Shown: positions 23,816-33,600, counted from the stretch's first letter. The stretch: 36,970 bases of DNA from Candidatus Woesearchaeota archaeon (GCA_016935155.1 JAFGRQ010000017.1:1-36970); one strand, 5' to 3'. Notes: generated by a model from the letters alone, not told the origin. Made by a program: numbers and translations.

Positions 23816-24123
23816 TTTCTTCCGCCGCCCTGGAATAATTTCTGGGCTTCAAATTCTGTTTCTCTGAGCATCAAGATATCTCCGAGCTGAATGGGTCCCC
23901 TGACATTTCTTCTTAAAGTCTTATTTGCATCTCTTCCTTCAAGAACCTTGCATCTTATTTGAGTTACCTCTCCTCTCGTTCCTGTTCTTCCTACGATTTC
24001 CTCAACTCTCGCAGGAACCGCAGGGGAAAATGAAACTCCTGATGTCTGCTTCTGCTCGGGCTGCTGTTTTCCTTTGAACTCGTTCATAACGAGTTCTTTT
24101 TTTTGTGGCTTATCGCTTCCCAT
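23812..24123 (-). CDS. rps28e: Small ribosomal subunit protein eS28
   Basis: A 103-residue protein. The conserved core is at about residues 33-100: PARVEEIVGRTGTRGEVTQIRCKVLEGRDANKTLRRNVRGPIQLGDILMLRETEFEA. It is an OB-like barrel on the 30S platform. About 30 N-terminal residues (MGSDKPQKKELVMNEFKGKQQPEQKQ) are an extra polar extension compared with the roughly 70-residue family norm. In-frame Met 13 is an alternative start. It is coupled to eL24 by overlap and lies 44 bases after L7Ae. Confidence 0.94.
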   Translation of the reverse strand: MGSDKPQKKELVMNEFKGKQQPEQKQTSGVSFSPAVPARVEEIVGRTGTRGEVTQIRCKVLEGRDANKTLRRNVRGPIQLGDILMLRETEFEAQKLFQGGGRK

Positions 24124-24167
24124 TTTTAAACTCCATTTAAAACTTGAAAATTTTTAATTTTCATTGT

Positions 24168-24488
24168 TTACTCTTTGGCAATTTGTGTGATTATTTTCTT
24201 TGATTCGCCTTCTTGAACAATCGCAACGCTTGATGTTGGAAGTGCAAGTCCTGCGGCTGTTCCGAGTTCTTCTCTCGAATCAACTTCAACGCAAGGAACT
24301 CCTTTTTCTTTTGCAAGAATAGGCAAGTGCATTATGATTTCAGCTGGCTGTGTATCTTTTGCATAAACAACAAGCTTTGCATTTCCCTTTTCCAAGGCTT
24401 TTGTGACTTCGTTTGTTCCTTTTTTTATTTTTCCTGAATTCTTAGCTACTTCGATTGCTTGTAATGCTAGGTCTTTTTTGTCGCTCAT
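24168..24488 (-). CDS. rpl7ae: Ribosomal protein L7Ae (eL8), kink-turn binding protein
   Basis: A 106-residue protein with the family signature GKIKKGTNEVTKALEKGNAKLVVYAKDTQPAEIIMHLP, then CVEVDSREELGTAAGLALPTSSVAI. L7Ae binds kink-turns in 23S rRNA, box C/D and H/ACA guide RNAs and RNase P RNA. It is short by about 12 residues at the N-terminus compared with common archaeal forms. It is the first gene of the operon. A TATA box lies about 105 bases upstream of the ATG, leaving a long leader with a kink-turn candidate (see 24489-24566). Confidence 0.96.
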   Translation of the reverse strand: MSDKKDLALQAIEVAKNSGKIKKGTNEVTKALEKGNAKLVVYAKDTQPAEIIMHLPILAKEKGVPCVEVDSREELGTAAGLALPTSSVAIVQEGESKKIITQIAKE

Positions 24489-24566
24489 TTTTGCTCCAAC
24501 CTATTGGATTACAAGGACTTAGAATGCCCTCGTTCAGCGCCAGTGCGCGTCATAACTCATAGGTAT
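24489..24566 (-). promoter_or_regulatory. L7Ae mRNA leader with kink-turn candidate
   Basis: If transcription starts about 25 bases after the TATA box, the leader is about 78 nt. It holds a hairpin, stem GCGC-ACUG-GCGC, at 24532-24556. The 5' side reads GU-UAU-GA-C before the stem and the 3' side U-GA-AC after it. This gives a three-base bulge, tandem G-A/A-G pairs and a C-U at the 3b-3n position, the layout of a kink-turn, although the outer stem is weak. The segments ACCTAT (24559-24564) and ATAGGT (24499-24504), next to the ribosome site GGTTGGAG, can close the whole structure. L7Ae autoregulation through such leaders is known in other archaea. Confidence 0.5.
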
Positions 24567-24590
24567 GTTATTTTTGCTTAACTGCTTGTT

Positions 24591-24600
24591 TATAAAGCTT
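24591..24600 (-). promoter_or_regulatory. TATA box of the L7Ae ribosomal operon
   Basis: On the minus strand AAGCTTTATAAAC is a good archaeal TATA box. It would place the transcription start near 24566. The divergent gene at 24642 has its own AT-rich box (TTTAAATAG) at about 24612-24620. Confidence 0.6.
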
Positions 24601-24641
24601 ACGATGTTAGATTTAAATAGTTTTAGTCAAATCTTCCTTTC

Positions 24642-24980
24642 ATGACACCGGCAGCAACATTAACAAAAAAGGGATACGATTTGGGGCAGCACAGACTGCG
24701 CATTGTTCACAAAAAAAGAGAAGTAGAATTTCTCGCGAAGTGCACTTATTACTTAGAGGCGTTAGATATCGTCAGGCATTTGATTGAAGTAAATGATTTA
24801 TTGATGGATGAGGGAATTAAGCAAAATGAGAACAAGCTAAAAGAAGAATTAACCATTCTTACAAAGATTGGCAAGGCAATTAAGCAGGAAAAGCCGGCTG
24901 ATTTTGAAAGGTTAAAAAAAGAATATTTTGAATATTTGGAAAAGAATGGTGTTTTTTCAGAGTTAAATAAATATGGATAA
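24642..24980 (+). CDS. Helical protein of unknown function upstream of the JAMM protein
   Basis: A 112-residue soluble protein. Its N-terminus is basic (MTPAATLTKKGYDLGQHRLRIVHKKREVEF) and the rest looks like two or three long helices (TYYLEALDIVRHLIEVNDLLMDEG, NKLKEELTILTKIGKAIKQEK, FERLKKEYFEYLEKNG). No known motif is seen. The stop overlaps the start of the JAMM gene by eight bases, so the two are co-translated and may act together. A TATA-like TTTAAATAG lies about 22-30 bases before the ATG, which predicts a leaderless or nearly leaderless transcript. Confidence 0.6.
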   Translation: MTPAATLTKKGYDLGQHRLRIVHKKREVEFLAKCTYYLEALDIVRHLIEVNDLLMDEGIKQNENKLKEELTILTKIGKAIKQEKPADFERLKKEYFEYLEKNGVFSELNKYG

Positions 24981-25509
24981 GCATTACGATTTGAAATTAG
25001 AAAAGCACGAATTAGAAGAAGAAACAGAAGAGAAGATTAAACGAAAAAAGATAGCAGCATTTGTTTTCAGTATTTTTCTTGCTTTGTTGATGCTTTCTTT
25101 CATTGTTCCGCATGACGTGCTGATAAGTCTGATTGAAAGTGAAACAATAAACAACAACACAATCGAAAAGGATGATGTAAAATATTATTTCAAACCCGAT
25201 GTGCTTGAAGCTTTGCAGAAATATTATGTTGAACACCAAACAGCAGAGTTCAAGCTTTGTCTCGAAGGATTTGTAAAAGACGGTTCATATTATGTAACGT
25301 CTTTCTACGAGCCAAAAATTTATTTTAACAATCCAATCACTGTTCATTCAGCAATCTGTAATGAATCAACAATTATTGATTTGCATTCTCATCCATTGAG
25401 AAACTGCATTTTTTCGGAGCAGGACATAATGACATACAGAATGATGAATAGAGAAATGGCCGGTGCTGTGATGTGCGACATTGACAGGTTTAATTTTTAT
25501 TCTGGATAA
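24973..25509 (+). CDS. Membrane-anchored JAMM/MPN metalloprotease-like protein
   Basis: A 178-residue protein. Residues 1-26 are highly charged and cytoplasmic, and 27-46 form one TM helix (IAAFVFSIFLALLMLSFIVP). The rest is a JAB1/MPN domain: a likely catalytic Glu at ~98 (CLEGF) and the full JAMM motif H138-S-H140-P-x6-S148-E-Q-D151 (HSHPLRNCIFSEQD). This zinc site hydrolyses isopeptide or peptide bonds in Rpn11, CSN5 and archaeal SAMP proteases. By charge the domain would face outside or the pseudoperiplasm, which is unusual. The C-terminus ends only 27 residues after the Asp, shorter than many family members. No ubiquitin-like or SAMP gene is seen nearby, so the substrate is unknown. Confidence 0.75.
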   Translation: MDKHYDLKLEKHELEEETEEKIKRKKIAAFVFSIFLALLMLSFIVPHDVLISLIESETINNNTIEKDDVKYYFKPDVLEALQKYYVEHQTAEFKLCLEGFVKDGSYYVTSFYEPKIYFNNPITVHSAICNESTIIDLHSHPLRNCIFSEQDIMTYRMMNREMAGAVMCDIDRFNFYSG

Positions 25510-25676
25510 TTTGTGTTGTTTAATTATCTGAAAAAGCTACAAAATTTCAGAGAGACTCCGGCAGAACACAGAACACAACCCAGCACTTGATTTTTCAAAA
25601 ATTTTGGTTTTATGGAATATTTAATTAAAATAAAAAAGGAAGAATGGTGTGGGCGCTGAGTTCAAATGGAGAAAAT

Positions 25677-26498
25677 CTAAACCAATGTTAAAATAAACTC
25701 TTTTAAAAATATCAAAGCAACATAAGCAATCAGGAATGCAGGCAAGAATGGAATTCCTAGTTTAATCTGAATTTTACCTCTGTAATTCTTCAAGGCGTTT
25801 ATTTGTTTCATGGTTATTCCGTGATATTTTGGAGATGCGATTAGCTTGCCTTTCATTCTTATTTCATCTATTATCCAGTCTCCTTCTGTTAATTGCGAGG
25901 CCTTTACTTTTTTTATCAAACAGGATTTTTCAACAGATTTAACAAAAATATATGAACTGACTGCAATAAGAAACAGCAGAGCAAGTCCTGACAGAAGAAA
26001 AGCAAAAGCAAATTCAATCGCAGCGAAAGAAAGCAAAGAAATAACTAAAAAAACGGAGGCAAAAACAAAAATAGATTTTGATTTCATGAATTCTTTTCTG
26101 AATGTTCCGGCAAAAATTCTTTTGTTCCTCATTGCGAGATAAACAGACCATATGATTCCGTAAACAGCTCCAACAAAAATGAGCAGAATGAAAAAAACAA
26201 ATGCAGAGCTATTTAATCCGGTTACTGCTCCAATTCCCATTGCCGCACTTACATCTCCTCCTCCCCACTGCGATGATTTGTACATAAGATAAGCAGCACA
26301 AAAGAAAACTGCAAGTCCAAGCAGTCCGTCTAGCAAATAACTGAAGTTTGAGGTGAATATTGAGTTCAAAAGCCGTATTCCAATCGCTCCGGCAAGGAAA
26401 CTGTAGCTAATCCAGTATGGAACTTCGTGTTTTCGAAAATCAGTCACCGAACCGGCAAAAAGGGCAGTTATTGCGAGCAAATTTAAAACAAGGTCCAT
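25677..26498 (-). CDS. Archaeal type IV prepilin/preflagellin peptidase (A24)
   Basis: A 273-residue membrane protease that removes class III signal peptides from pilins and archaellins. The two catalytic aspartates are in VTDFRKHEVPYW (D20) and QWGGGD (D82, the GxGD motif). About six hydrophobic helices lie in residues 1-190. A soluble insert (residues ~195-245, SQLTEGDWIIDEIRMKGKLIASPKYHGITMKQINALKN) precedes the last helix. This insert resembles the extra C-terminal part seen in archaeal EppA/FlaK relatives. A possible substrate, the pilin-like protein at 36420, is in the same window. It is divergent from the cis-prenyltransferase homologue, with only about 50 bases between starts. Confidence 0.85.
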   Translation of the reverse strand: MDLVLNLLAITALFAGSVTDFRKHEVPYWISYSFLAGAIGIRLLNSIFTSNFSYLLDGLLGLAVFFCAAYLMYKSSQWGGGDVSAAMGIGAVTGLNSSAFVFFILLIFVGAVYGIIWSVYLAMRNKRIFAGTFRKEFMKSKSIFVFASVFLVISLLSFAAIEFAFAFLLSGLALLFLIAVSSYIFVKSVEKSCLIKKVKASQLTEGDWIIDEIRMKGKLIASPKYHGITMKQINALKNYRGKIQIKLGIPFLPAFLIAYVALIFLKEFILTLV

Positions 26499-26552
26499 TG
26501 TGTTCTTAAATCTCCCAAAAAACTATATAAATGTTCTTGTATTGTGAATAAC

Positions 26553-27227
26553 ATGAACACATCTCATATCGCTTTTATTTGCAAGGATTCTGCAGCATGG
26601 GCTTTGAAAAAGAAAAAGAAGCTGTATGAAGGATACAGAGCATCTTTCAAAAAAATAAATGAACTGTTGGGGATGCAGATTAAAAAAAACATACCTATTA
26701 TGACTGTTTTTATTTCTCCAAAAAATCTTGAATTACCAAATGAATATTCCGCTTTGGTGGATGAGTTGGTTGTTTTTATGAATGAATTGGGCGCCGATAA
26801 AACAATACATAATAACAGAGTCAAAATTTCCGTTCTTGGAAAATGGTACGAAATGCCTCCGAGGCTGATTGAATCGATTAAGAAGCTGATTGACCAAACA
26901 AAAGAATATGATGAGTATTTTCTAAATTTATGCATAAATTACGACGGCCAGGAAGAGATTGTCGATGCAGCAAGAATGGTTGCGAGAAGAGTCAAGTTGG
27001 GAAAGATTGACCCGGAGAATATTACGAAGGATGCAATAAAAGATGATTTGTACAGCTCTTATTTCATGCCGCCGGATATAATTTTTGTTTCAGGAAAGAG
27101 GCAATCAACATACGGGTTTCTTCTTTGGGATTCTGTTGACTCGAAGATTGTTTTCATGAACAAGGCATTTTGCGAGATTCCTATCAGATTGATTGAAAAG
27201 CATTTGAAGAAGAAAAAGGCAGAATAA
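26553..27227 (+). CDS. Divergent cis-prenyltransferase homologue lacking the catalytic Asp
   Basis: A 224-residue protein of the undecaprenyl diphosphate synthase fold. LNLCINYDGQEEIVDAARMVA matches LN(I/V)A-NYGGR-EI, and PDIIFVSGKRQSTYGFLLWDS matches PDL-IRTSGE-RLSNFLLWQ. At the start HIAFICKDSAAWA replaces the family's H-(V/I)-A-x-I-M-D-G-N-x-R-W-A, so the essential Asp is Lys and G-N is D-S. The Arg of RTSGE is also lost. The active family makes long polyprenyl phosphates for glycan carriers. This copy is probably non-catalytic or altered, like the Nus1/NgBR regulatory subunits (inference). ATG 26553 is chosen over GTG 26544. A TATA box (CTATATAAATG) lies just upstream. Confidence 0.75.
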   Translation: MNTSHIAFICKDSAAWALKKKKKLYEGYRASFKKINELLGMQIKKNIPIMTVFISPKNLELPNEYSALVDELVVFMNELGADKTIHNNRVKISVLGKWYEMPPRLIESIKKLIDQTKEYDEYFLNLCINYDGQEEIVDAARMVARRVKLGKIDPENITKDAIKDDLYSSYFMPPDIIFVSGKRQSTYGFLLWDSVDSKIVFMNKAFCEIPIRLIEKHLKKKKAE

Positions 27228-27270
27228 TTGTTATTTTCTATATTGAAAATAAAAAACAAAGAGAAACTCT

Positions 27271-27297
27271 TATAAATCTTATTAAAAATTATAATTT
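27271..27297 (+). promoter_or_regulatory. Promoter with AT-rich palindrome before the second RHH/giant-protein operon
   Basis: A TATA-like TATAAAT lies at 27271-27277. It is followed by a perfect 12-bp palindrome, AAATTATAATTT (27286-27297), between the TATA box and the first ATG. It could be an operator for the RHH proteins, but in such AT-rich DNA a chance palindrome is quite possible. Confidence 0.4.
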
Positions 27298-27312
27298 CTT
27301 AAAAGAGGCCGC

Positions 27313-27369
27313 ATGAAAAACATCAAATCAAAGCTTTGCCTATTCAATGTCGCACAGGGTACCACATGA
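27313..27369 (+). CDS. Possible 18-residue leader peptide before the tandem RHH genes
   Basis: ATG 27313 opens an 18-codon frame (MKNIKSKLCLFNVAQGTT). Its stop TGA overlaps the RHH start as ATGA (27366-27369). AGAGG (27304-27308) gives it a ribosome site, while the RHH gene itself has only a weak one. It may act in translational coupling, or it may be a chance ORF in the leader. No sequence support from homologues is available here. Confidence 0.35.
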   Translation: MKNIKSKLCLFNVAQGTT

Positions 27370-27515
27370 AAAAGAAAGTTCCTTTGCCTGTTTCTATCGA
27401 TGAAGAGCTAGCTGAGTGGATAAACCAAGAAGCTGAAAATTCTGAATTTAGAAATCGTTCTCATCTTGTTGAACAGGCAATCAAAGATTTTTTCCTGGAG
27501 GAAAGGAATGACTAA
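27366..27515 (+). CDS. RHH transcription regulator 1 of a tandem pair
   Basis: A 49-residue protein. Residues ~2-11 form the DNA-binding strand (KKKVPLPVSI), followed by helix A (DEELAEWINQEAEN), the turn SEFRNRSH and helix B (LVEQAIKDFFLEE). The FRNRSHLVEQAI box is also in the next gene, almost identical in DNA sequence. Such small RHH proteins work as dimers on operators. Its end overlaps the next RHH gene by eight bases, so the whole row is translationally coupled. Confidence 0.7.
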   Translation: MKKKVPLPVSIDEELAEWINQEAENSEFRNRSHLVEQAIKDFFLEERND

Positions 27516-27693
27516 AAAAATCCCTTTTCCGGTTTCTGTCGATGAAGAAATTGTAGAAAAAATAAACCGGGAAGTTGAAAAGGGAGTCTTCAGAAACCGT
27601 TCTCATCTAGTTGAACAGGCAATCCTGAATTTCAAAAAGAAAAGAGAGCTTGGAACTTTAGCAAAATTCACGGAGGAGAAAGATGAAAAATAA
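27508..27693 (+). CDS. RHH transcription regulator 2 of a tandem pair
   Basis: A 61-residue paralogue of the preceding gene: strand TKKIPFPVSV, helix A DEEIVEKINREVEKG, turn VFRNRSH, helix B LVEQAILNFKKKRE, then a 15-residue charged tail (LGTLAKFTEEKDEK). The frame is open upstream, but ATG 27508 has GGAGGAAAGG right before it and is the clear start. The two RHH copies could form a heterodimer or a tandem dimer on one operator. The stop lies 11 bases inside the giant surface-protein gene. Confidence 0.75.
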   Translation: MTKKIPFPVSVDEEIVEKINREVEKGVFRNRSHLVEQAILNFKKKRELGTLAKFTEEKDEK

Positions 27694-30600
27694 GTCCTCC
27701 ATAAAATATATGTTCGCTCTTGCTCTCCTTCTGGCTTCTTTCAGCTTCGCTTTGTTTTCAATACAGCCGGGAGATAATTTTATGGCAATTACTGGATTGA
27801 CCACAATATCCGGCGGCGGCGGAAATCTTTCAACTTTAATAATATATGATGATTTGGATTTGAGCGGAAGCGACGGAACTCTGATTCAAAACTATGTATT
27901 TTATGCAAATTACTCGAACACAACAGACTCTGTAAATATAACTGGAGCAACATGCGACATAAATTTCACGGACTTGAGTGGCGCAATGACTTACAACACA
28001 ACATCTACATTTTATGAATTTGTGAGGAATTTCAGTTCGTCAGGGCAAAAGCATTACAATATCTCCTGTTATGCATCAACATTTGAACAGTTAAATGCAA
28101 CGGACAGCATAAACGTTACAAACTTCGCCAACTGCGACAGCTGTGATTCGTGTTCGAGAGCAGCGCAAATTGGAAATTTAACAGTCAATTTAACACAGTC
28201 TATTAATACGACGGTGAGCTGCATAAATCTCAGCGATTCGGACAATATCGTGATTGACTGCAATAGTTTTTTGATAAATTCAACGGCAGCGGCCGCTTCA
28301 GATGTTTCGCTGATTTCGGGAGGAAGCGTTGATTATCCTCTTGACATGAACGACCGCATTTCTGTTAAAAACTGCAATCTCTCGGGAACCGCAGGCAGTG
28401 CAATCAAATTGAACGGAACGGCCTTCTTTGCGGCCAATTTGAACTTAGAAAACATAGATACAGGCAGCGGATCAGCAGTCAATATTCACGGCGGAAATGA
28501 TTCTTGTATAGTGAATAGTTCCTTCATTAATTTGGATAATATTGCTGTTTATTTGTATGGCAACAGCAGAAGCAATTTCACGCTGGACAGCTGTTTTTTC
28601 GATACAAATACATACGGATTTTTAATTGATGGGGGAATTGTCAACGAAATCAAAATAACTAATAATATTTTTTCGAATTCAGCAACTTCAGCAGTGCTAA
28701 TGCAGGTGTTAGCTCCATTTACCGCAGCAGGATTGCTATTTTCAAACAATACAATAACGAACGTGTCTACTGATCATGGTGTATTTACAAACGCCATAAC
28801 TAATATCAACATAAGTGATAATTGCTTCATTAATGTTAGCGGCAAAGGAATTTATGTTATTGCCTCTCAAAACGGAACAATCTCAAACAACATCGTAGAT
28901 TTGTGCGGGACAGGAATTGATTTGACAACGTCAGGCAACATGACAATATCAAACAACAGCTTGACAAATTCAACAACAGCAATAATGATAACCGCCTCAG
29001 GAAATAGCACAATAACGCGGAATTCTATTTTGAGTTCCGAATACGGAATTGATGTCGGGGGAGGTTCGTTTTTTGATATCATTACTCAAAATTATGTTTC
29101 CGGCATCTCAGGGCAGGCTGATTCAGCGGCAATAAATCTGCAGAATGGCGCAGGCAATACATCTGTTATCAATGGAAACCTTCTTTTCAATTCAACTTAC
29201 GGAATTAGAATAGGTTCCGTAAGCGGGTTGATAATTGCAAACAACACGATAGAAAATAATTCTTTTGACATATTAAGTTCAACACAAATTAGCTACTCTT
29301 TCGAGAAAGGAAACAATTCTGTTGATTTTCCATCCATTTTGAATGTGAGCAACAGCCAGCAGAACATTTTCTTAAATGACAGCATAATCTCAATTAATGC
29401 ATCTCTCGAGTTAAGCCTAAACAGGTCAGCAAATGTAACTCTTGTGCTACCTTATGGAACATGTCCTGCAAAGATTTACTATTATGGTTCATTTACGACA
29501 AACCGTTCATTAATTGTTGACGACGGCCAGCTTTGCACAGCATCAACAAATCCCGCATGCACTAACATGGTTTGTTCCGGCAATTTAATTTCATTTACTG
29601 TGGCTCATTTCGATGGTTATGCAGTCGGATTCGGAACTGCTCCGGAAGTAAACAATGTGATATTGAATTCAACATATTCTACAAACTTCACAACAGAAAA
29701 TCTGACTGCTTACTGGAATTCAACAGATCCTGAAAATGACACGGTTGTGAACATAACTGACTGGAGAATTGACGGTGTGTCTTATGCAAGACTTAATCTT
29801 CCTTTCGAAGGAGGGAGCAATTCTACATACACAAAAGATTATTCCTCATACAATGCAGATGTATTTGTAGTTAATGCTACTTGGAATTATACGGGAGGAC
29901 ACGATGGTTATGGAGCATATGATTTCAACGGAAACCGCAGCTATATCTACACTCCCCTGAATGCAAGTGATTTCAACAGAAGCATGGCAGTTAGTCTGTG
30001 GTTAAAAACAGAAAGCAACGGCAGTGTGATGGGTTTCTCTGACGGCATACCTTTTGGAGGAAATTATGATAAGGAAATAACTGTGATGGGAGACGGAAGC
30101 ATAGATTTCCGCTTATATCCCAACGACCCATATATCGGTGCAGCTACAACGGGAGTAGATGTAATGGATGGACTTTGGCATCACTTGGCTGTCATCAGAA
30201 GTTTCGATGAAGGAACTTTCATTTATGTTGACGGCGTTTTGAGGGCATCAACAACAAGTATAGAAAATGAAAGCCAAGGATATGAAGGATATTTAACAGT
30301 AGGAATCAACACGCAGCACAAAATATACTTCAACGGAACAATTGATAACTTTTTGATTTTCAATAAATCTATTTCATCGCAGGAAGTTTTGCTTCTTAAT
30401 GTATCAAGAACAGATACGCTTTCAAAATACGAGACACTAACAGGAGAAAACTGGTCTGTCTGCGTAACTCCCAATGACGGAACTTTCGACGGCACAACAG
30501 TCTGTTCAAACAATATTTCAATAAGAAACAAAGCAGAATTTATTTCTGTTTATCCAAATCAGACGAATGAATGGCAGAACATAACCGCCGACGATACTAA

Positions 30601-33600
30601 CATAACTTTGACAATAAATTCAACTTCCTCTCAAAACACAACATTCAATGTTACAATTACTGCAGACAGCGCAACATTCACGTTCAGCTGGTTTGTAAAT
30701 GGGATTTTAGAATTTGTTGATGTGGTAGTCAATGGATTCATAAGCATGTTCAGCAGGATATTCCTGGCAACAGACATGACTAATGTGACGGTTGTTGTAA
30801 ATTCAACAGAAGCGGGCGTAAATGACACATTTACATTCCATGTGAACGTAACTTGTTTAATTCCTTCAGCAGACGGATTTACATTGAATGAAGATGGAAT
30901 AACTTTGTGTCCAGGAAACTATACCATAAATGGAAGTATAATAATCAACACAAGCAATGTTTATCTGAGCTGCGACGGGTCGACTTTAACAGGGAATGCA
31001 ACAAACCAAGCATTCAAGCAGGTCAGTCTTCACAGCATAAGCAACATAACAATCAGAGACTGCATTTTCAAAAATTTCAACGGAGCAATATATTTGATGA
31101 ATGTAAGCACAGCGTATTTCCTGAATAATTCCTTCCACAACAACACATACGGAATTTTCGTAAGCTCTTCAATAAATGCAACAATTTCAAACAACACATT
31201 TTACAGCGGACTTTATGGGATTGTGAATGATGTTGAAGGAGACAAGAACACAATTTCGTACAATAACTTCTACAATCAAACTGGTGAAGCAATTTCCATA
31301 ATCCAAAAAGGACCGACAATAGAGTATAATGTATTTGATGGATGTACGCTCGGAATTGGGCTGGAATTCAATCCGTACGGCGGAGGAAATGCAAACAGGA
31401 ATTTAATCGGCTCCAACATAATTAAAAACAATTCGATAGGCATACGTGCAAGAGCTTCTTACCATAACCAATTCACCGATTTGAATATTTCATATACGCG
31501 CCAGGCATTCTTGTTCAGCGATGTTCCTTCATTTGGAGCGGTAAACGTAAATAACTCAATAATAAATCCTCTTTTCCTCGGCAACACTCACGACGTAGTT
31601 TTCAATTACGATGCAAACGAGAGCGACAATAACACTCTTTTCATAAATGACACTCTGGCAAATTCAGTTACATTTTTCTTGGTTGGAAACATAACAAACC
31701 TAACAAACAATTACTTCCTAAATTCAAGCATAATTGCTGTAAACACAACAGGGGAGCCAAATCTAAATACGAATGCAACGGTCTCATTTGCGGTGCCTTC
31801 ATGCAGTGTCGAGCTGTTCAGAAACACAGGATATTATGAGGAAATTTCAGGTGCGGAAAGCGAAGCATCTCAGTGCACTTCATGTGAGAATATTGTCTGT
31901 GCAAATAGCATAATGAATTTCACAACACCATCGTTTTCCACAATATTCGCAGCATCCATTCCAAACATAACGGAAATATTTCCAAATTCAACTAACGGAA
32001 CACCCCCTGTATTGGGAGAGGATACAAATGTTTCCATCGTTGTAGAAACGGGAACAAATATCACATATAATGTAACCGCGCTTGATTATGATTCAGCCAC
32101 GCTGACATTCTCGTGGTTTGTTGACGGCGTTGAGGCACTTGTCGAGGCGGTGGTGGGTGTTCTGAACACTTTTGTCAGCATATTCAACAAGATTTTTTCA
32201 GACATAGCGTATCACAACATTACATTAGTGATAAATGATTCAGCAAGGCAGGACAATTTCACATTTTATGTGCTGTCCAACGATACAATTTCTCCTTTAT
32301 TCAATGAGTCCCTGAGCAACATAACTGCAGAAGTCGGGGAGGCAATTGCATATGATGTTAATGCATCGGATTTATTCTTTGATAAATATTCGGTAAATGA
32401 CACAACAAGATTCAAAATAAATTCGAGCACAGGACTGCTTGAAAATGCAACGTTTGTTTCCTACGGATGGTATGAAATAAATATTTCCGTTAATGATACA
32501 AATAACAATGTTAATTCATCAGTAATTTGGGTCTTTGTCAACGATACAATTCCTCCGTCATTCAACGAAACTCTCAGCAACATAAGCACATATGCAGGAT
32601 ATTCTGTCTATTACTGGATTAATGCATCTGATTTGTCCGGGGTTGATGCATATTACATAAATGACACAGTCAGATTTAAAATAAACAGGAGTACAGGTAT
32701 CATGGAAAACATTACCTCTCTGACCGCAGGAACCTTTGCAGTAAACATAACGGTCAATGATACTCTTGGAAACATAAATTATTCTGCAATAACCGTTTTT
32801 GTCTCTGATATTCCGACAACGCCAGCAACCGAAACTGGAGGAAGATCTACCCATTCAGGAATTTTCTATACTCCTCCTGCTGAAGAAACAGAACCGGTAC
32901 TGGAGGTTCCTTCTGCATCCGTTTCGTCAATAACCGCGGAAAACATAAATCTTAATCCCTTCGCATGCACGGAAGTAGCAGGGGTAAGTCAGACAACCAG
33001 TTCAATTAAACCAGGAACTTCAATTTCAAATTTAATTTTGAAGCCAGGATATGAAGTTCTCGTTTCTCCTTTCAAGGTTGAATGTACCGATTCAAGTTTC
33101 AAAATAAGTCTGTCTCTGCCGGATTCATACACAAACATAACTGCATTAAGATGCAGAGGAAACGACTGCAGTGCAGTATCATTAAAAGAGATTTTCAATT
33201 TGGAATGCGGAGAAGACATATTCGAAAACATTGAAAGGACATCATCTGTGCTGTCTCCAGAATTTTTCCCTCTTCCATTAGAAAGAGTTGAATCAAAACC
33301 AGGAACCGCAGAAGTTTCTTCAAGCAGAACAAGATTGGTTTTCTCCGGAATAATAGACGGAAAACTAGCCATTGACAAAGTGTTTGGAGATGTTCCTGAA
33401 GCACAAAATCCAAAAATAAAGATTGTCAGCACGCCTACACAAATATTATTTGATTCATTGAATCAAAAGCCAATGAACATAACCCTTCCATATTTGTTCG
33501 AGGAAAAAGTAGATGAATACAGCATTGCGCTTTACGCATTGAAAAATAACGAGTGGAATTATATCGGAGGAACGGTCAACGCAGGTTCCAAAACAGTTAC

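Noticed and set aside
24540-24566. Box C/D guide RNA
   Set aside because: A UGA...CUGA pair flanks the GCGC stem, but there is no second C'/D' pair or guide spacer. The position in the L7Ae leader fits a kink-turn regulatory element better.
25510-25676. Hidden small gene or RNA between the JAMM gene and the prepilin peptidase gene
   Set aside because: The stretch has no convincing frame, tRNA fold or stable hairpin. It is best read as convergent intergenic sequence.
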